From NCBI GenBank assembly GCA_002492335.1, contig DKYD01000049.1:30662-47502 (forward strand): 16,841 bases of DNA, read 5' to 3'. How positions within the stretch are numbered: position 1 is the first letter of the stretch; each line of letters begins with the position of its first letter. Under the pieces are notes generated by a model that saw only the letters and a list, made by a program, of their open reading frames with translations, did not search any database and was not told the origin of the DNA. Positions 6,528 to 14,948 of the stretch are shown in pieces. A program made the translations under genes and the position numbers. This stretch comes from Lachnospiraceae bacterium UBA7109. GTDB lineage: Bacteria; Bacillota; Clostridia; Lachnospirales; Lachnospiraceae.

Positions 6528-7649
6528 CTATTTTAAATTCAAATCCTTTTTCAGACTCTGTGTGAGAAGCATCTTATCTATCTCTTTCATATCATGCTTC
6601 TTCGCTGCAGGTCCTCTTTTTAACTGGGATTTTTTCACCCTTGCTTTATTCACCGTTTTTTTTCCGGACGCCCCCTCTGAACTACGATTTCGTCTCCGCA
6701 CTTCTGTCGCATTCTCCGGTTCCTGGCGTTTGTTTATTCTTTTCACCGTCTTTTCCGGCGTCGATACTGATAACTTTGGAATTGCTTTTACATAATAATA
6801 ATATTCATCATCTTCAAACTGCATTTTTTCACTTCTTGTATAATCCACCGAAAAGAAGAAAAACTCAAGAATCAGACCGATAATAACAGATGCACCGCCT
6901 GCCAGTATCATTGAAGCATAAGAAGCCGCCACACCAAACGAAATATCTCCGGCTGTAACTACAACAATATTTGTAACCACTCCGGCAATAACCGCAATCT
7001 TCCATGCATGATTAATTGACTGCCTGCGAAGTGTATATACAACCAGGAATCCAATGACACATGCCATGATAAAAATCCACATTTCTTTACTCTGAAATAC
7101 CTGCTTCAGATATGCGGACACCTGCCCCATAAGTCCGACTGCATCTTTCCCCTTCATTCCGGCCGCTGCCTTTTTCACATATTCCATCATATAATATACA
7201 ATCGTACCGCAACTAATCGCAACCAGCGCCGCAGGCCCGGCAATCAGTCCAAACACAACCGGTATTACATATGGAATCTTCAGCACGAAGGCAATCGGTG
7301 TAAGAAGTACAACAAGTGCCATTTTTGAAGTAAGACGGAAATAAAAAATATACATAACCAGAAAAACTGCTGCCGTAACGACAAGCGCACCCAGCGATAC
7401 CGCATACATATGTGCCAATATCAGAAGGGTCGCCATTATAGCTGTCATAATCATTGGGAAAAATGTACAAATCACTGCCAGCGCCAGTGTGACAACCGGG
7501 TTTGCCGCCATTTTCATAAATCCCACATTTTGATTAATCAGATAAAATGTCACCAGAGCCAGAACAAATTGAACCGCCTTATCTATCACTTTAGAATTTT
7601 TAGCATATAAGTCCTGCAGCATCCCACGAAATACAAATAAACTATCCAT
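6528..7649 (-). CDS. Uncharacterised polytopic membrane protein with basic C-terminal tail
   Basis: I do not recognise a named family. The 373-residue protein has roughly eight or nine hydrophobic segments (about 24-40, 50-83, 87-105, 109-122, 126-155, 190-206, 216-233, 240-267) and then a cytoplasmic tail of about 100 residues. The tail opens with an acidic-aromatic motif, FEDDEYYYYVKAIPK (278-292). It continues as a low-complexity, Lys/Arg-rich stretch to about residue 350 and ends in a short amphipathic helix-like segment (about 353-371). By the positive-inside rule the tail should be cytoplasmic. The ATG immediately follows the stop of the upstream gene (no gap) with an AAGGAG site 9 bases away. 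cdaA begins 50 bases downstream. I have an impression that similar proteins precede cdaA in other Lachnospiraceae, which would suggest a partner of the cyclase, but I cannot verify it. Transport activity is another possibility. Confidence 0.7.
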   Translation of the reverse strand: MDSLFVFRGMLQDLYAKNSKVIDKAVQFVLALVTFYLINQNVGFMKMAANPVVTLALAVICTFFPMIMTAIMATLLILAHMYAVSLGALVVTAAVFLVMYIFYFRLTSKMALVVLLTPIAFVLKIPYVIPVVFGLIAGPAALVAISCGTIVYYMMEYVKKAAAGMKGKDAVGLMGQVSAYLKQVFQSKEMWIFIMACVIGFLVVYTLRRQSINHAWKIAVIAGVVTNIVVVTAGDISFGVAASYASMILAGGASVIIGLILEFFFFSVDYTRSEKMQFEDDEYYYYVKAIPKLSVSTPEKTVKRINKRQEPENATEVRRRNRSSEGASGKKTVNKARVKKSQLKRGPAAKKHDMKEIDKMLLTQSLKKDLNLK

Positions 7650-8045
7650 CTACTTCTTCTCCTTTTCATACATCTTCAGTAATATTGTCAGATTATGGTT
7701 ATATTTTTTTACTCTCTGCCTTGCATCCTTATGTCGTGCGTTATACAGCCAGCCTGTAATAACTGCATATACAATCACAACAATCAGATATCCAATCACA
7801 ATTCCCGCTCCCAGCGTTATAAGAAGCGCAAGTGACAAACTTTCCATCAATGCTTCAAGTCCTGCAAAAGCAGCCATAATTACCAGCAGCATATAGCCGA
7901 CTGTAACCCACAAAATCGAAAATATGATATGCATCCCTGCATAATCCTTCCTATAATACTCGCTGACTTTAAAATCCTTCTTTCCTTGCGTCTGTTCGTA
8001 AAGAGCAAGCTTTGTCATCAATTTTACTTTACGTTCGTCTAACAT
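7650..8045 (-). CDS. Uncharacterised small membrane protein (131 residues)
   Basis: I do not recognise a family. The protein has a charged N-terminal part (1-35), two hydrophobic segments (about 39-60 and 70-98) and a basic C-terminal helix (about 103-131), so both ends are predicted cytoplasmic. I place the start at the ATG at 8043-8045, since GAGGTGG (8049-8055) sits just upstream; the frame stays open 12 codons further, but that extension has no ribosome binding site and would begin about at the predicted transcription start. This is the first gene behind the promoter at 8089-8117, and its stop abuts the start of the 373-residue membrane protein. The two small-to-large membrane proteins are likely made together and may form a complex. 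No catalytic motif is visible. Confidence 0.7.
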   Translation of the reverse strand: MLDERKVKLMTKLALYEQTQGKKDFKVSEYYRKDYAGMHIIFSILWVTVGYMLLVIMAAFAGLEALMESLSLALLITLGAGIVIGYLIVVIVYAVITGWLYNARHKDARQRVKKYNHNLTILLKMYEKEKK

Positions 8046-8088
8046 AATCCACCTCAAAGTGTACATTTTTGCATGAAACATTATTTTT

Positions 8089-8117
8089 AGTATAACAAAT
8101 ATCAGTACCCTTGTCCA
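8089..8117 (-). promoter_or_regulatory. Predicted promoter of the cdaA block
   Basis: On the minus strand TGGACA (8112-8117, 5 of 6 to the -35 consensus) is followed after exactly 17 bases by TATACT (8089-8094, 5 of 6 to the -10 consensus). The -35 lies in the last codons of comF, whose stop is at 8102. Transcription should begin near 8081 and leave a leader of about 36 bases before the 131-residue membrane protein. No comparably good promoter was found in the short gaps from here to 166, so this could drive all nine genes down to the DHHW gene. Confidence 0.6.
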
Positions 8118-8800
8118 ATACTTATAGTCAAAAAATAAACTTTTGAGACACCTGCCTTCCTCAGCTCCTTCGCAACTGCATCTATCGTACTTCCGGTTGT
8201 ATAAATATCATCTACAACAAGAACAGATTTTACCCCTTCCATAGAATGGGTAACAGCAAATGCTTTCTCAAGATTACGTTTTCTCATCCTGTTCCCCAGT
8301 TTTTTCTGGGGCTCTGTATACCGGATTCTTTTTACAAGCTTCCGGCACACAGGAATCTCAAGTATTTTCCCAAGCTCACATGACAGAATCTCTGCCTGGT
8401 TATATCCTCTTTTTCTTTTTCGTTTGGAATGAAGCGGAACCGGAATTATAATTTCCGGCCTCCATCTTAGAATCTGCGCCCCTTTTTCCGCTGCAATCTC
8501 TGCTGCATATAACTTCCCATAAAAGCGCTGATTATGATACTTAAATTGATAAACAGAAGTACTGACCGGTTCTTTGTGAAGCCACATTGCCATACCTTTT
8601 TCATAATAATAATGTGTATGCGCACAATCATGACAATATTCCTGTTCCGAAGCCGAAACAGGTTTCCCACACTTCATACATGTCGGTTCTTTTATTTGCA
8701 GTGAATCCACTCTTTTTCTACATTCTCCGCAAATTCCATCCGCACAAACCTTCCCGCAAAACGGACAAGTCTCCGGCCATAATATTTTCTTCAAATTCAT
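8102..8800 (-). CDS. comF: ComF family protein (Zn-ribbon plus phosphoribosyltransferase-like domain)
   Basis: A 232-residue cytoplasmic protein of ordinary ComF length. The N-terminal part carries four Cys pairs (12/15, 24/27, 41/44 and 56/59) as two zinc-binding ribbons. The C-terminal part is a type I phosphoribosyltransferase fold: IIIPVPLHSKRKRKRGYNQAE (117-137) and the PRPP-binding loop VLVVDDIYTTGST (193-205). ComF is needed for single-strand DNA handling during natural transformation in Bacillus, with an undefined enzymatic role; homologues are near universal, including in species not known to be competent. Its ATG overlaps the recD2 stop as ATGA, so the two are translationally coupled. 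Pairing with the RecD2 helicase suggests DNA repair or uptake of single strands, which is inference. Confidence 0.93.
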   Translation of the reverse strand: MNLKKILWPETCPFCGKVCADGICGECRKRVDSLQIKEPTCMKCGKPVSASEQEYCHDCAHTHYYYEKGMAMWLHKEPVSTSVYQFKYHNQRFYGKLYAAEIAAEKGAQILRWRPEIIIPVPLHSKRKRKRGYNQAEILSCELGKILEIPVCRKLVKRIRYTEPQKKLGNRMRKRNLEKAFAVTHSMEGVKSVLVVDDIYTTGSTIDAVAKELRKAGVSKVYFLTISIGQGY

Positions 8801-11007
8801 ACAAATTCCCGGATTCGTTCCGCCAGACTGGTATTTCGTTCCTGTTCATGTGTATTCTGAATCATTTCCTGAAATACCGTGTCACTCCCCACTAATGTAA
8901 CGCATTTTCTTGCTCTTGTTACCGCTGTATATAAAAGGTTTCGGTAATACAACTGCCTCGGTCCCTGAAGAAGCGGCATCACAACCGCAGGATATTCACT
9001 TCCCTGCGCTTTATGTACGGTAATGGCATAGGCGAGCTCTAACTCATCGAGAAGCGTATACGGATACTTTACACACCTGTGTTCGTCATATTCCACTGTC
9101 ACCGTTTCCTCATAAGTGTTAATATTTTTGACAACTCCCATATCTCCGTTAAAAATACCAACTCCTTTATCAACCGTCATGCCATACTTCGTCTGAACCT
9201 CCCACTCAAGCTGATAGTTATTTTTAATCTGCATCACTTTGTCGCCTTCCCGGAACAGGCGATCACCATATTCTTTTTCTGTTTTGCTTTTATCCGGCGG
9301 ATTCAGATATTCCTGAAGAATTTTGTTAAGACGCTCTACTCCCAGCAATCCCTTTCTCATTGGCGTAAGCACCTGTATATCATAAATTCCTGCATCTACG
9401 TATCCAGGCAGCTTCTTCTGAATCAATGTAATTACTACACTGATTATTGTATTTGCGTCCTGTCGCTTAAGGAAAAAGAAATCCCTGCTTTTATTATCCA
9501 ACACAACTTCTTCTCCCTTATTTATTTTATGAGCATTTACAACAATATCACTTTCCCCTGCCTGCCGGAATATCTTTGTCAACATTGTTACAGAAAAACA
9601 CCGTGATGCAATAATATCCTTCAACACACTGCCCGGTCCCACACTGGGAAGCTGATCTTCATCTCCCACAAGAATCAGCCTCGTTCCCGGCAACACCGCA
9701 TTTAGAAGTGCATACATAAGCGGCAGATCAACCATTGACATTTCGTCGATGATAATTACATCCGCTTCCAGTGGATTTTCCTCATCTCTTGAAAAACCCG
9801 TACTTCCTTCTTCTTCCGGACTCCCGTTTACTTCTAAAAGCCTGTGTATTGTCTGCGCTTCATATCCTGTCGCTTCTGTCATACGTTTTGCCGCCCTGCC
9901 TGTAGGAGCAGCCAGACGAATATCCATTCCTTCACTCTCGAAAAAATGAATCATGCTGTTAATTGTTGTTGTTTTCCCCGTACCGGGACCTCCGGTAAGC
10001 ACGAATACCCCATGGCGGGCCGCCTCTATCACTGCATTTTTCTGCATCTGATCCAGATAAAAACCTGTGTTCTCAGAAATTTTCTCCAATCTATGTAAAA
10101 GTTCTGTTTCCGAAACGTCAAATGCAACATTCAGGTCATGAAGCATCTTTGCAACATTTAACTCCATATAATAATAATGGGAGGAATAAACTCTTACCCC
10201 GTTTTCACTCTCTTTCAGAACAATTTTGCGTTCTATTGCAAGATCCACCAAGTATTTTTCTATATGCACAATTTCCACTTCAAGGAGCTGCCCTGCGCGA
10301 TAAAGGAGAATATCCTGCATAAGATAAACATGTCCCTCTGAGACACTCTGCAAAAGGGTATAAAAAATACCACTTCGTATCCTGTAATCAGAGTCCGCAT
10401 GAATTCCTACTTTTGATGCGATTTCATCGGCAGTCCGAAATCCAACCCCCGGCACATGATCCGCCATTTGATATGGATTTTCTTCTATCACGCGATAAAC
10501 CTTCTGCCCATAATGCTGATATATCTTTGCTGCAAGAGTTGTTGAAATGCCGTATTTTTGAAGATAAATCATAGCTTCCCGCATTTCTTTCTTCTCTTCC
10601 ACCTGAACAGCAATCTCCCGTGCCTTCCGATCGCTGATTCCTTTTATCTCTGCAAGTCGCTCCGGTTCTTCTTCAATAATACGAAAAGTATCTTCCTTAA
10701 ATCTTTTTACAATCCGTCCTGCCAGTGCTGCACCCAGACCTTTTATCGCTCCGGAGCCCAGATACCTTTCAATAGAGACCAGATCTTCAGGCGCACATAC
10801 CTGAGAGGTCTCTACCTGTAATTGGGTTCCATATATTTTATGAACTGTATATTCACCTGTCAGCTCTAACAATTCACCCTCTTCAATATAGTGAAATTTA
10901 CCCACGCAGGTGAGATCTCCATCATCATTATTCAACTGAAATACTGTGTATCCATTTTCTTCATTCCGGTACACAATGTGTTCTACATATCCTTTTATCT
11001 TTTCCAT
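8797..11007 (-). CDS. recD2: SF1B DNA helicase RecD2
   Basis: A 736-residue 5'-3' DNA helicase of the RecD2 type, the form present in bacteria without a RecBCD partner. An N-terminal OB-like segment (1-70) and helix-hairpin-helix repeats (about 75-135 and 180-195) precede the motor. Motor motifs: Walker A GGPGTGKTTT (339-348), motif II DEMSMVD (421-427), motif III VGDEDQLPSVGPG (447-459), motif V TVHKAQGSEYP (663-673) and motif VI YTAVTRAR (693-700). Known RecD2 proteins act in replication-fork and mismatch-related repair. The ATG lies 4 bases after the mreB stop with only a weak GAAGAGAT site, so its translation probably depends on mreB. It ends in an ATGA overlap with comF. All motifs are intact. 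Confidence 0.95.
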   Translation of the reverse strand: MEKIKGYVEHIVYRNEENGYTVFQLNNDDGDLTCVGKFHYIEEGELLELTGEYTVHKIYGTQLQVETSQVCAPEDLVSIERYLGSGAIKGLGAALAGRIVKRFKEDTFRIIEEEPERLAEIKGISDRKAREIAVQVEEKKEMREAMIYLQKYGISTTLAAKIYQHYGQKVYRVIEENPYQMADHVPGVGFRTADEIASKVGIHADSDYRIRSGIFYTLLQSVSEGHVYLMQDILLYRAGQLLEVEIVHIEKYLVDLAIERKIVLKESENGVRVYSSHYYYMELNVAKMLHDLNVAFDVSETELLHRLEKISENTGFYLDQMQKNAVIEAARHGVFVLTGGPGTGKTTTINSMIHFFESEGMDIRLAAPTGRAAKRMTEATGYEAQTIHRLLEVNGSPEEEGSTGFSRDEENPLEADVIIIDEMSMVDLPLMYALLNAVLPGTRLILVGDEDQLPSVGPGSVLKDIIASRCFSVTMLTKIFRQAGESDIVVNAHKINKGEEVVLDNKSRDFFFLKRQDANTIISVVITLIQKKLPGYVDAGIYDIQVLTPMRKGLLGVERLNKILQEYLNPPDKSKTEKEYGDRLFREGDKVMQIKNNYQLEWEVQTKYGMTVDKGVGIFNGDMGVVKNINTYEETVTVEYDEHRCVKYPYTLLDELELAYAITVHKAQGSEYPAVVMPLLQGPRQLYYRNLLYTAVTRARKCVTLVGSDTVFQEMIQNTHEQERNTSLAERIREFV

Positions 11008-11011
11008 CTAA

Positions 11012-12001
11012 CTATACATCTCTTCGTGCACTCATGAGCTCCACATATTGGCCGGTACCGACAGCAACTACCTGCATCGGCTCATCAGCTGTCATCGTGT
11101 TAATCCCGGTCCGCTCCTCTATCAGTTCCTCAAGACCACGGAGCATTGCCCCGCCTCCTGTCAACACAATTCCTCTGTCCAGAATATCCGCGGACAACTC
11201 TGGCGGCGTCTGCTCCAGAACGCTGATAACGGCCTCTACAATCTGACCTGTCGTCTCCCGAAGCGCCTCTTCCGTCTCAGAGGACGTCACGGTTACTGTT
11301 TTCGGAAGTCCGGTCACAAGATTTCTTCCCCTTACTTCCATCCTCTCATTTTCAATAAGCGGATACGTGGTTCCAATCTTTATTTTAATATCCTCCGCAG
11401 TACGCTCTCCAATTAAAAGGCTGTGTTTTTTTCTCATATACCGTACGATTGCCTCATCGAAATCATCTCCCGCCAGTTTGATAGATGTATTTACCACCGT
11501 ACCTCCGAGAGAAATCACCGCAATGTCACAGGTTCCGCCACCAATATCAACAATCATATTGCCGCATGGCTTGGATATGTCAATTCCTGCGCCTATAGCT
11601 GCCGCCACAGGCTCTTCAATTAATTTCACCTCACGGGCTCCCGCCGCATAAGCTGCCTCCTCGACAGCTTTACTTTCTACCTCCGTAACCCCGCTCGGCA
11701 CACAAATACTAATCCGGGGCTTTTTAAATGTTCTTTTACCCAGTGCTTTCTGCACAAAATATTTAATCATTTTCTCTGTCACAGTATAATCTGAGATAAC
11801 ACCCTTCCTAAGCGGACGAATTGCCACAATATTTCCGGGTGTCCTTCCAAGCATAAGACGGGCCTCTTCCCCAATTGCCTTTACTTCATTACTGTCTCTG
11901 TCAAAAGCCACTACAGATGGTTCCTTTAATATTACACCTTTTCCTTTTACATACACAAGGATGCTGGCTGTTCCCAAATCAATTCCGATATCTACTGCCA
12001 T
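11012..12001 (-). CDS. mreB: Rod shape-determining protein MreB/Mbl (bacterial actin)
   Basis: A 329-residue cytoplasmic actin homologue that forms membrane-bound filaments guiding lateral wall synthesis. The ATPase motifs are present: phosphate 1 IGIDLGTAS (5-13), catalytic region LIEEPVAAAIGAG (127-139), phosphate 2 DIGGGTCDIAV (152-162) and adenosine motif GIVLTGGGAMLRGLEEL (277-293). IGERTAEDIKIKIG (197-210) is also characteristic of the MreB/Mbl group. The ATG has a GGAG site 9 bases upstream, and the gene has its own promoter overlapping the end of uvrA. mreC and mreD do not follow; recD2 does. This arrangement, and the start lacking the long hydrophobic leader, make it hard to say whether it is the main MreB or an Mbl-like paralogue. 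Confidence 0.94.
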   Translation of the reverse strand: MAVDIGIDLGTASILVYVKGKGVILKEPSVVAFDRDSNEVKAIGEEARLMLGRTPGNIVAIRPLRKGVISDYTVTEKMIKYFVQKALGKRTFKKPRISICVPSGVTEVESKAVEEAAYAAGAREVKLIEEPVAAAIGAGIDISKPCGNMIVDIGGGTCDIAVISLGGTVVNTSIKLAGDDFDEAIVRYMRKKHSLLIGERTAEDIKIKIGTTYPLIENERMEVRGRNLVTGLPKTVTVTSSETEEALRETTGQIVEAVISVLEQTPPELSADILDRGIVLTGGGAMLRGLEELIEERTGINTMTADEPMQVVAVGTGQYVELMSARRDV

Positions 12002-12045
12002 GTATGAAAACTCCTTTTCTCTGCTAACTATGTCATGTGTATCCT

Positions 12046-12074
12046 ATTATAAGCTTATCTCGTGTAATTAACAA
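12046..12074 (-). promoter_or_regulatory. Predicted promoter of mreB-recD2-comF
   Basis: On the minus strand TTGTTA (12069-12074, 4 of 6 to consensus) is separated by exactly 17 bases from a perfect TATAAT (12046-12051). The -35 overlaps the uvrA stop codon (12068-12070) and the last Cys codon. Transcription should start near 12038-12039 and give a leader of about 37 bases ending in GGAG and the mreB ATG. No terminator is visible after uvrA, so read-through from uvrBA is possible. Confidence 0.65.
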
Positions 12075-14920
12075 CCCTGTCTGCCAAGCATATCCTTAAT
12101 ATACTTCCCTGTATAAGAGACCGGATTCGCCGCGACTTCCTCCGGCGTTCCCTGCGCAATAACAGTTCCGCCCTTATCTCCGCCTTCCGGCCCCATATCA
12201 ATAATATAATCCGCTGTCTTTATTACATCCAGATTATGTTCAATCACTACCACAGTATTCCCATCTGCGGCCAAACGATGCAGAATTTCTGTCAATTTAT
12301 GCACATCTGCGAAATGCAGACCTGTTGTCGGTTCGTCTAAAATATAAATCGTCTTTCCTGTACTCCTGCGGCTCAGCTCCGCGGCGAGTTTAATTCGCTG
12401 CGCCTCCCCTCCTGACAGTTGTGTAGAAGGCTGTCCGAGACGGATATACGAAAGTCCGACATCGTACAGTGTTTCCATTTTTCTTCGGATACTCGGAACA
12501 TTCCCGAAAAAATGCAGTGCTTCTTCTACTGTCATATTCAGCACATCATAAATACTCTTTCCTTTATATTTTACCTCCAGAGTCTCCCGATTATACCGTT
12601 TTCCACCGCAGACTTCACAGGGCACATATACGTCCGGAAGGAAATGCATCTCTATCTTCAGAATTCCATCACCGGCACACGCCTCACAACGTCCACCTTT
12701 TACGTTAAAACTAAAACGTCCTTTTTTATATCCTCTTGCCTTTGCATCCGCCGTTGATGCAAATAAATCACGAATCAAATCGAACACACCGGTATATGTC
12801 GCAGGATTTGAGCGTGGAGTCCTCCCAATCGGAGACTGATCAATATTAATCACCTTATCAAGCTTTTCTATCCCCTTAATATCTGTGTGCTTTCCCGGAA
12901 TTGTTCTTGCCCTGTTCAGCTCTCTCGCAAGCCTTTTATACAAAATTTCATTAATCAAAGAGCTTTTTCCCGAACCGGACACACCGGTAATACAAGTCAG
13001 AATTCCAAGCGGAATCTTTACATCAATATTTTTCAGATTATTCTCTCTTGCCCCGACAATTTTAATCCATCCACCCGGCTTCCCTCTTTTCTCCGGAACC
13101 GGAATCTGAATCCTGCCGCTTAGATAAGCGCCTGTAAGAGAATCTTTGTTTTTCATAATTTCTTCCGCTGTTCCCTCTGCAACAACTTCTCCGCCATGTT
13201 CTCCCGCCCCGGGTCCGATATCCACAATATAATCGGCCTCCCGCATAGTATCCTCATCATGTTCTACAACAATGACAGAATTCCCCAGATCGCGAAGATG
13301 TTTTAGAGTATGCAGAAGCTTATCATTATCTCTTTGATGCAGTCCAATACTTGGCTCATCTAATATATAAGCAACACCCACAAGTCCGGATCCAATCTGC
13401 GTCGCCAGACGGATTCTCTGTGCTTCCCCTCCGGAAAGAGAACCGGTAGCACGTGCAAGCGTCAGATAATCCAGTCCTACATCCATCAGAAATTGAATTC
13501 TTGCCCGAATTTCCTTTAATATCTGTCCACCGATCATTTCCTGCTGTTTATTCAGTTCAAGATCCTGCAAAAACGCCTGCAGACGCTCGATTGAAAGTGC
13601 CGTCACTTCCGCTATATTTTTTCCTCCAATCGTTACAGCCAGCGCTTCCGGCTTCAATCTCTGTCCACCACATTTATGACATGGTGTAATCCGCATAAAT
13701 TCTTCATATTCAGCTTTCATAACATCAGATGAAGTCTCCCGGTAACGGCGTTCCACATTTTTAATCAGCCCTTCAAAAGCAACATCGTAAACCCCTTCTC
13801 CCCGCTGGCTCTGATAGTATACTTTAACCTCTTTCCCTCCTGTTCCATAAATGATAACATCCTGAATCTTCTTTGGATATTTTTCAAATGGTGTATCCAG
13901 AGAAAAATTATATGCTTTCCTAAGCGCATCCAGAATCGCATAAGTAAAACTTTTTTTATCTGTACAGGACTGCCATCCCATGACTGTAATTGCACCTTCA
14001 CTGATACTCAGCTTTTTATCCGGAATCATCAGATCCACATCAAATTCCATCTTATACCCAAGACCAAAACACTCCGGACATGCTCCAAAAGGATTATTGA
14101 AGGAAAAACTCCTCGGTTCTATCTCATCAATACTGATTCCGCAGTCCGGGCAGGAAAAGCTCTGACTGAAATTAATCGTTTCTCCGTCTATAATATCGAC
14201 CATCATAAGTCCTTCTGCCAAATGCAGTACATTTTCAACAGAATCCGTCAGACGCTTTTCGATTCCCGGCTTTACCACAAGACGGTCCACAATGATTTCA
14301 ATGTTATGCTTAATATTTTTATCCAGTGCAATTTCTTCTGAAAGCTCATATAGACTGCCGTCAATACGCACACGGACATATCCGCTCTTTTTTGCCCGCT
14401 CCAGAAGTTTGGCATGCGTTCCTTTTCGGCCGCGAACCACCGGTGCAAGAAGCTGTATTTTTGTTCTTTCCGGTAATCCCATAATCTGGTCAACCATCTG
14501 ATCTACCGTCTGTTTCTTAATTTCTTTTCCACACTTCGGACAATGAGGGATTCCGACTCTTGCGTAAAGCAGACGAAAATAATCATAAATTTCCGTAACC
14601 GTTCCTACGGTAGACCTCGGATTCCGGTTTGTTGACTTCTGGTCAATGGAAATAGCCGGTGACAGCCCTTCAATGCTCTCCACATCCGGCTTTTCCATCT
14701 GCCCCAGAAACTGTCTTGCATAAGAAGACAAAGATTCCATATACCTTCTCTGTCCCTCAGCGTAAATCGTATCAAATGCAAGAGAGGATTTTCCTGAGCC
14801 GCTGATTCCGGTAAGCACGACCAATTCATTTCTCGGAATATTCAGGTTCACATTTTTCAGATTATGTTCATTTGCTCCCCGTATTTTAATATATTGTCTG
14901 TTGTCTTTTTTATCCATCAT
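12068..14920 (-). CDS. uvrA: Excinuclease ABC subunit UvrA
   Basis: A 950-residue cytoplasmic DNA damage sensor of full length, which loads UvrB at lesions in nucleotide excision repair. Both ABC ATPase modules are complete: Walker A GISGSGKS (38-45) and GVSGSGKS (646-653), signature LSGGE (495-499 and 835-839), and Walker B/D-loop YILDEPSIGLH (518-528) and YILDEPTTGLH (859-869). Zinc-module CxxC pairs stand at 127/130, 257/260, 281/284, 414/417, 745/748 and 768/771. Two adjacent ATGs open the frame; the first (14918-14920) is 12 bases from an AAAGGA site (14933-14938) and is slightly favoured. It starts 28 bases after uvrB, the normal uvrBA order in Firmicutes. The end overlaps the mreB promoter. 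Confidence 0.97.
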   Translation of the reverse strand: MMDKKDNRQYIKIRGANEHNLKNVNLNIPRNELVVLTGISGSGKSSLAFDTIYAEGQRRYMESLSSYARQFLGQMEKPDVESIEGLSPAISIDQKSTNRNPRSTVGTVTEIYDYFRLLYARVGIPHCPKCGKEIKKQTVDQMVDQIMGLPERTKIQLLAPVVRGRKGTHAKLLERAKKSGYVRVRIDGSLYELSEEIALDKNIKHNIEIIVDRLVVKPGIEKRLTDSVENVLHLAEGLMMVDIIDGETINFSQSFSCPDCGISIDEIEPRSFSFNNPFGACPECFGLGYKMEFDVDLMIPDKKLSISEGAITVMGWQSCTDKKSFTYAILDALRKAYNFSLDTPFEKYPKKIQDVIIYGTGGKEVKVYYQSQRGEGVYDVAFEGLIKNVERRYRETSSDVMKAEYEEFMRITPCHKCGGQRLKPEALAVTIGGKNIAEVTALSIERLQAFLQDLELNKQQEMIGGQILKEIRARIQFLMDVGLDYLTLARATGSLSGGEAQRIRLATQIGSGLVGVAYILDEPSIGLHQRDNDKLLHTLKHLRDLGNSVIVVEHDEDTMREADYIVDIGPGAGEHGGEVVAEGTAEEIMKNKDSLTGAYLSGRIQIPVPEKRGKPGGWIKIVGARENNLKNIDVKIPLGILTCITGVSGSGKSSLINEILYKRLARELNRARTIPGKHTDIKGIEKLDKVINIDQSPIGRTPRSNPATYTGVFDLIRDLFASTADAKARGYKKGRFSFNVKGGRCEACAGDGILKIEMHFLPDVYVPCEVCGGKRYNRETLEVKYKGKSIYDVLNMTVEEALHFFGNVPSIRRKMETLYDVGLSYIRLGQPSTQLSGGEAQRIKLAAELSRRSTGKTIYILDEPTTGLHFADVHKLTEILHRLAADGNTVVVIEHNLDVIKTADYIIDMGPEGGDKGGTVIAQGTPEEVAANPVSYTGKYIKDMLGRQGC

Positions 14921-14948
14921 AATTCAATATAATCCTTTCATAACAGAA

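Noticed and set aside
8046..8081. A 12-codon N-terminal extension of the 131-residue membrane protein
   Set aside because: The upstream ATG falls at the predicted transcription start and has no ribosome binding site, whereas the ATG at 8043-8045 has GAGGTGG just upstream.
9079..9606. A 175-codon open frame on the plus strand
   Set aside because: It is antisense to the motor domain of recD2 and shows no recognisable domain.
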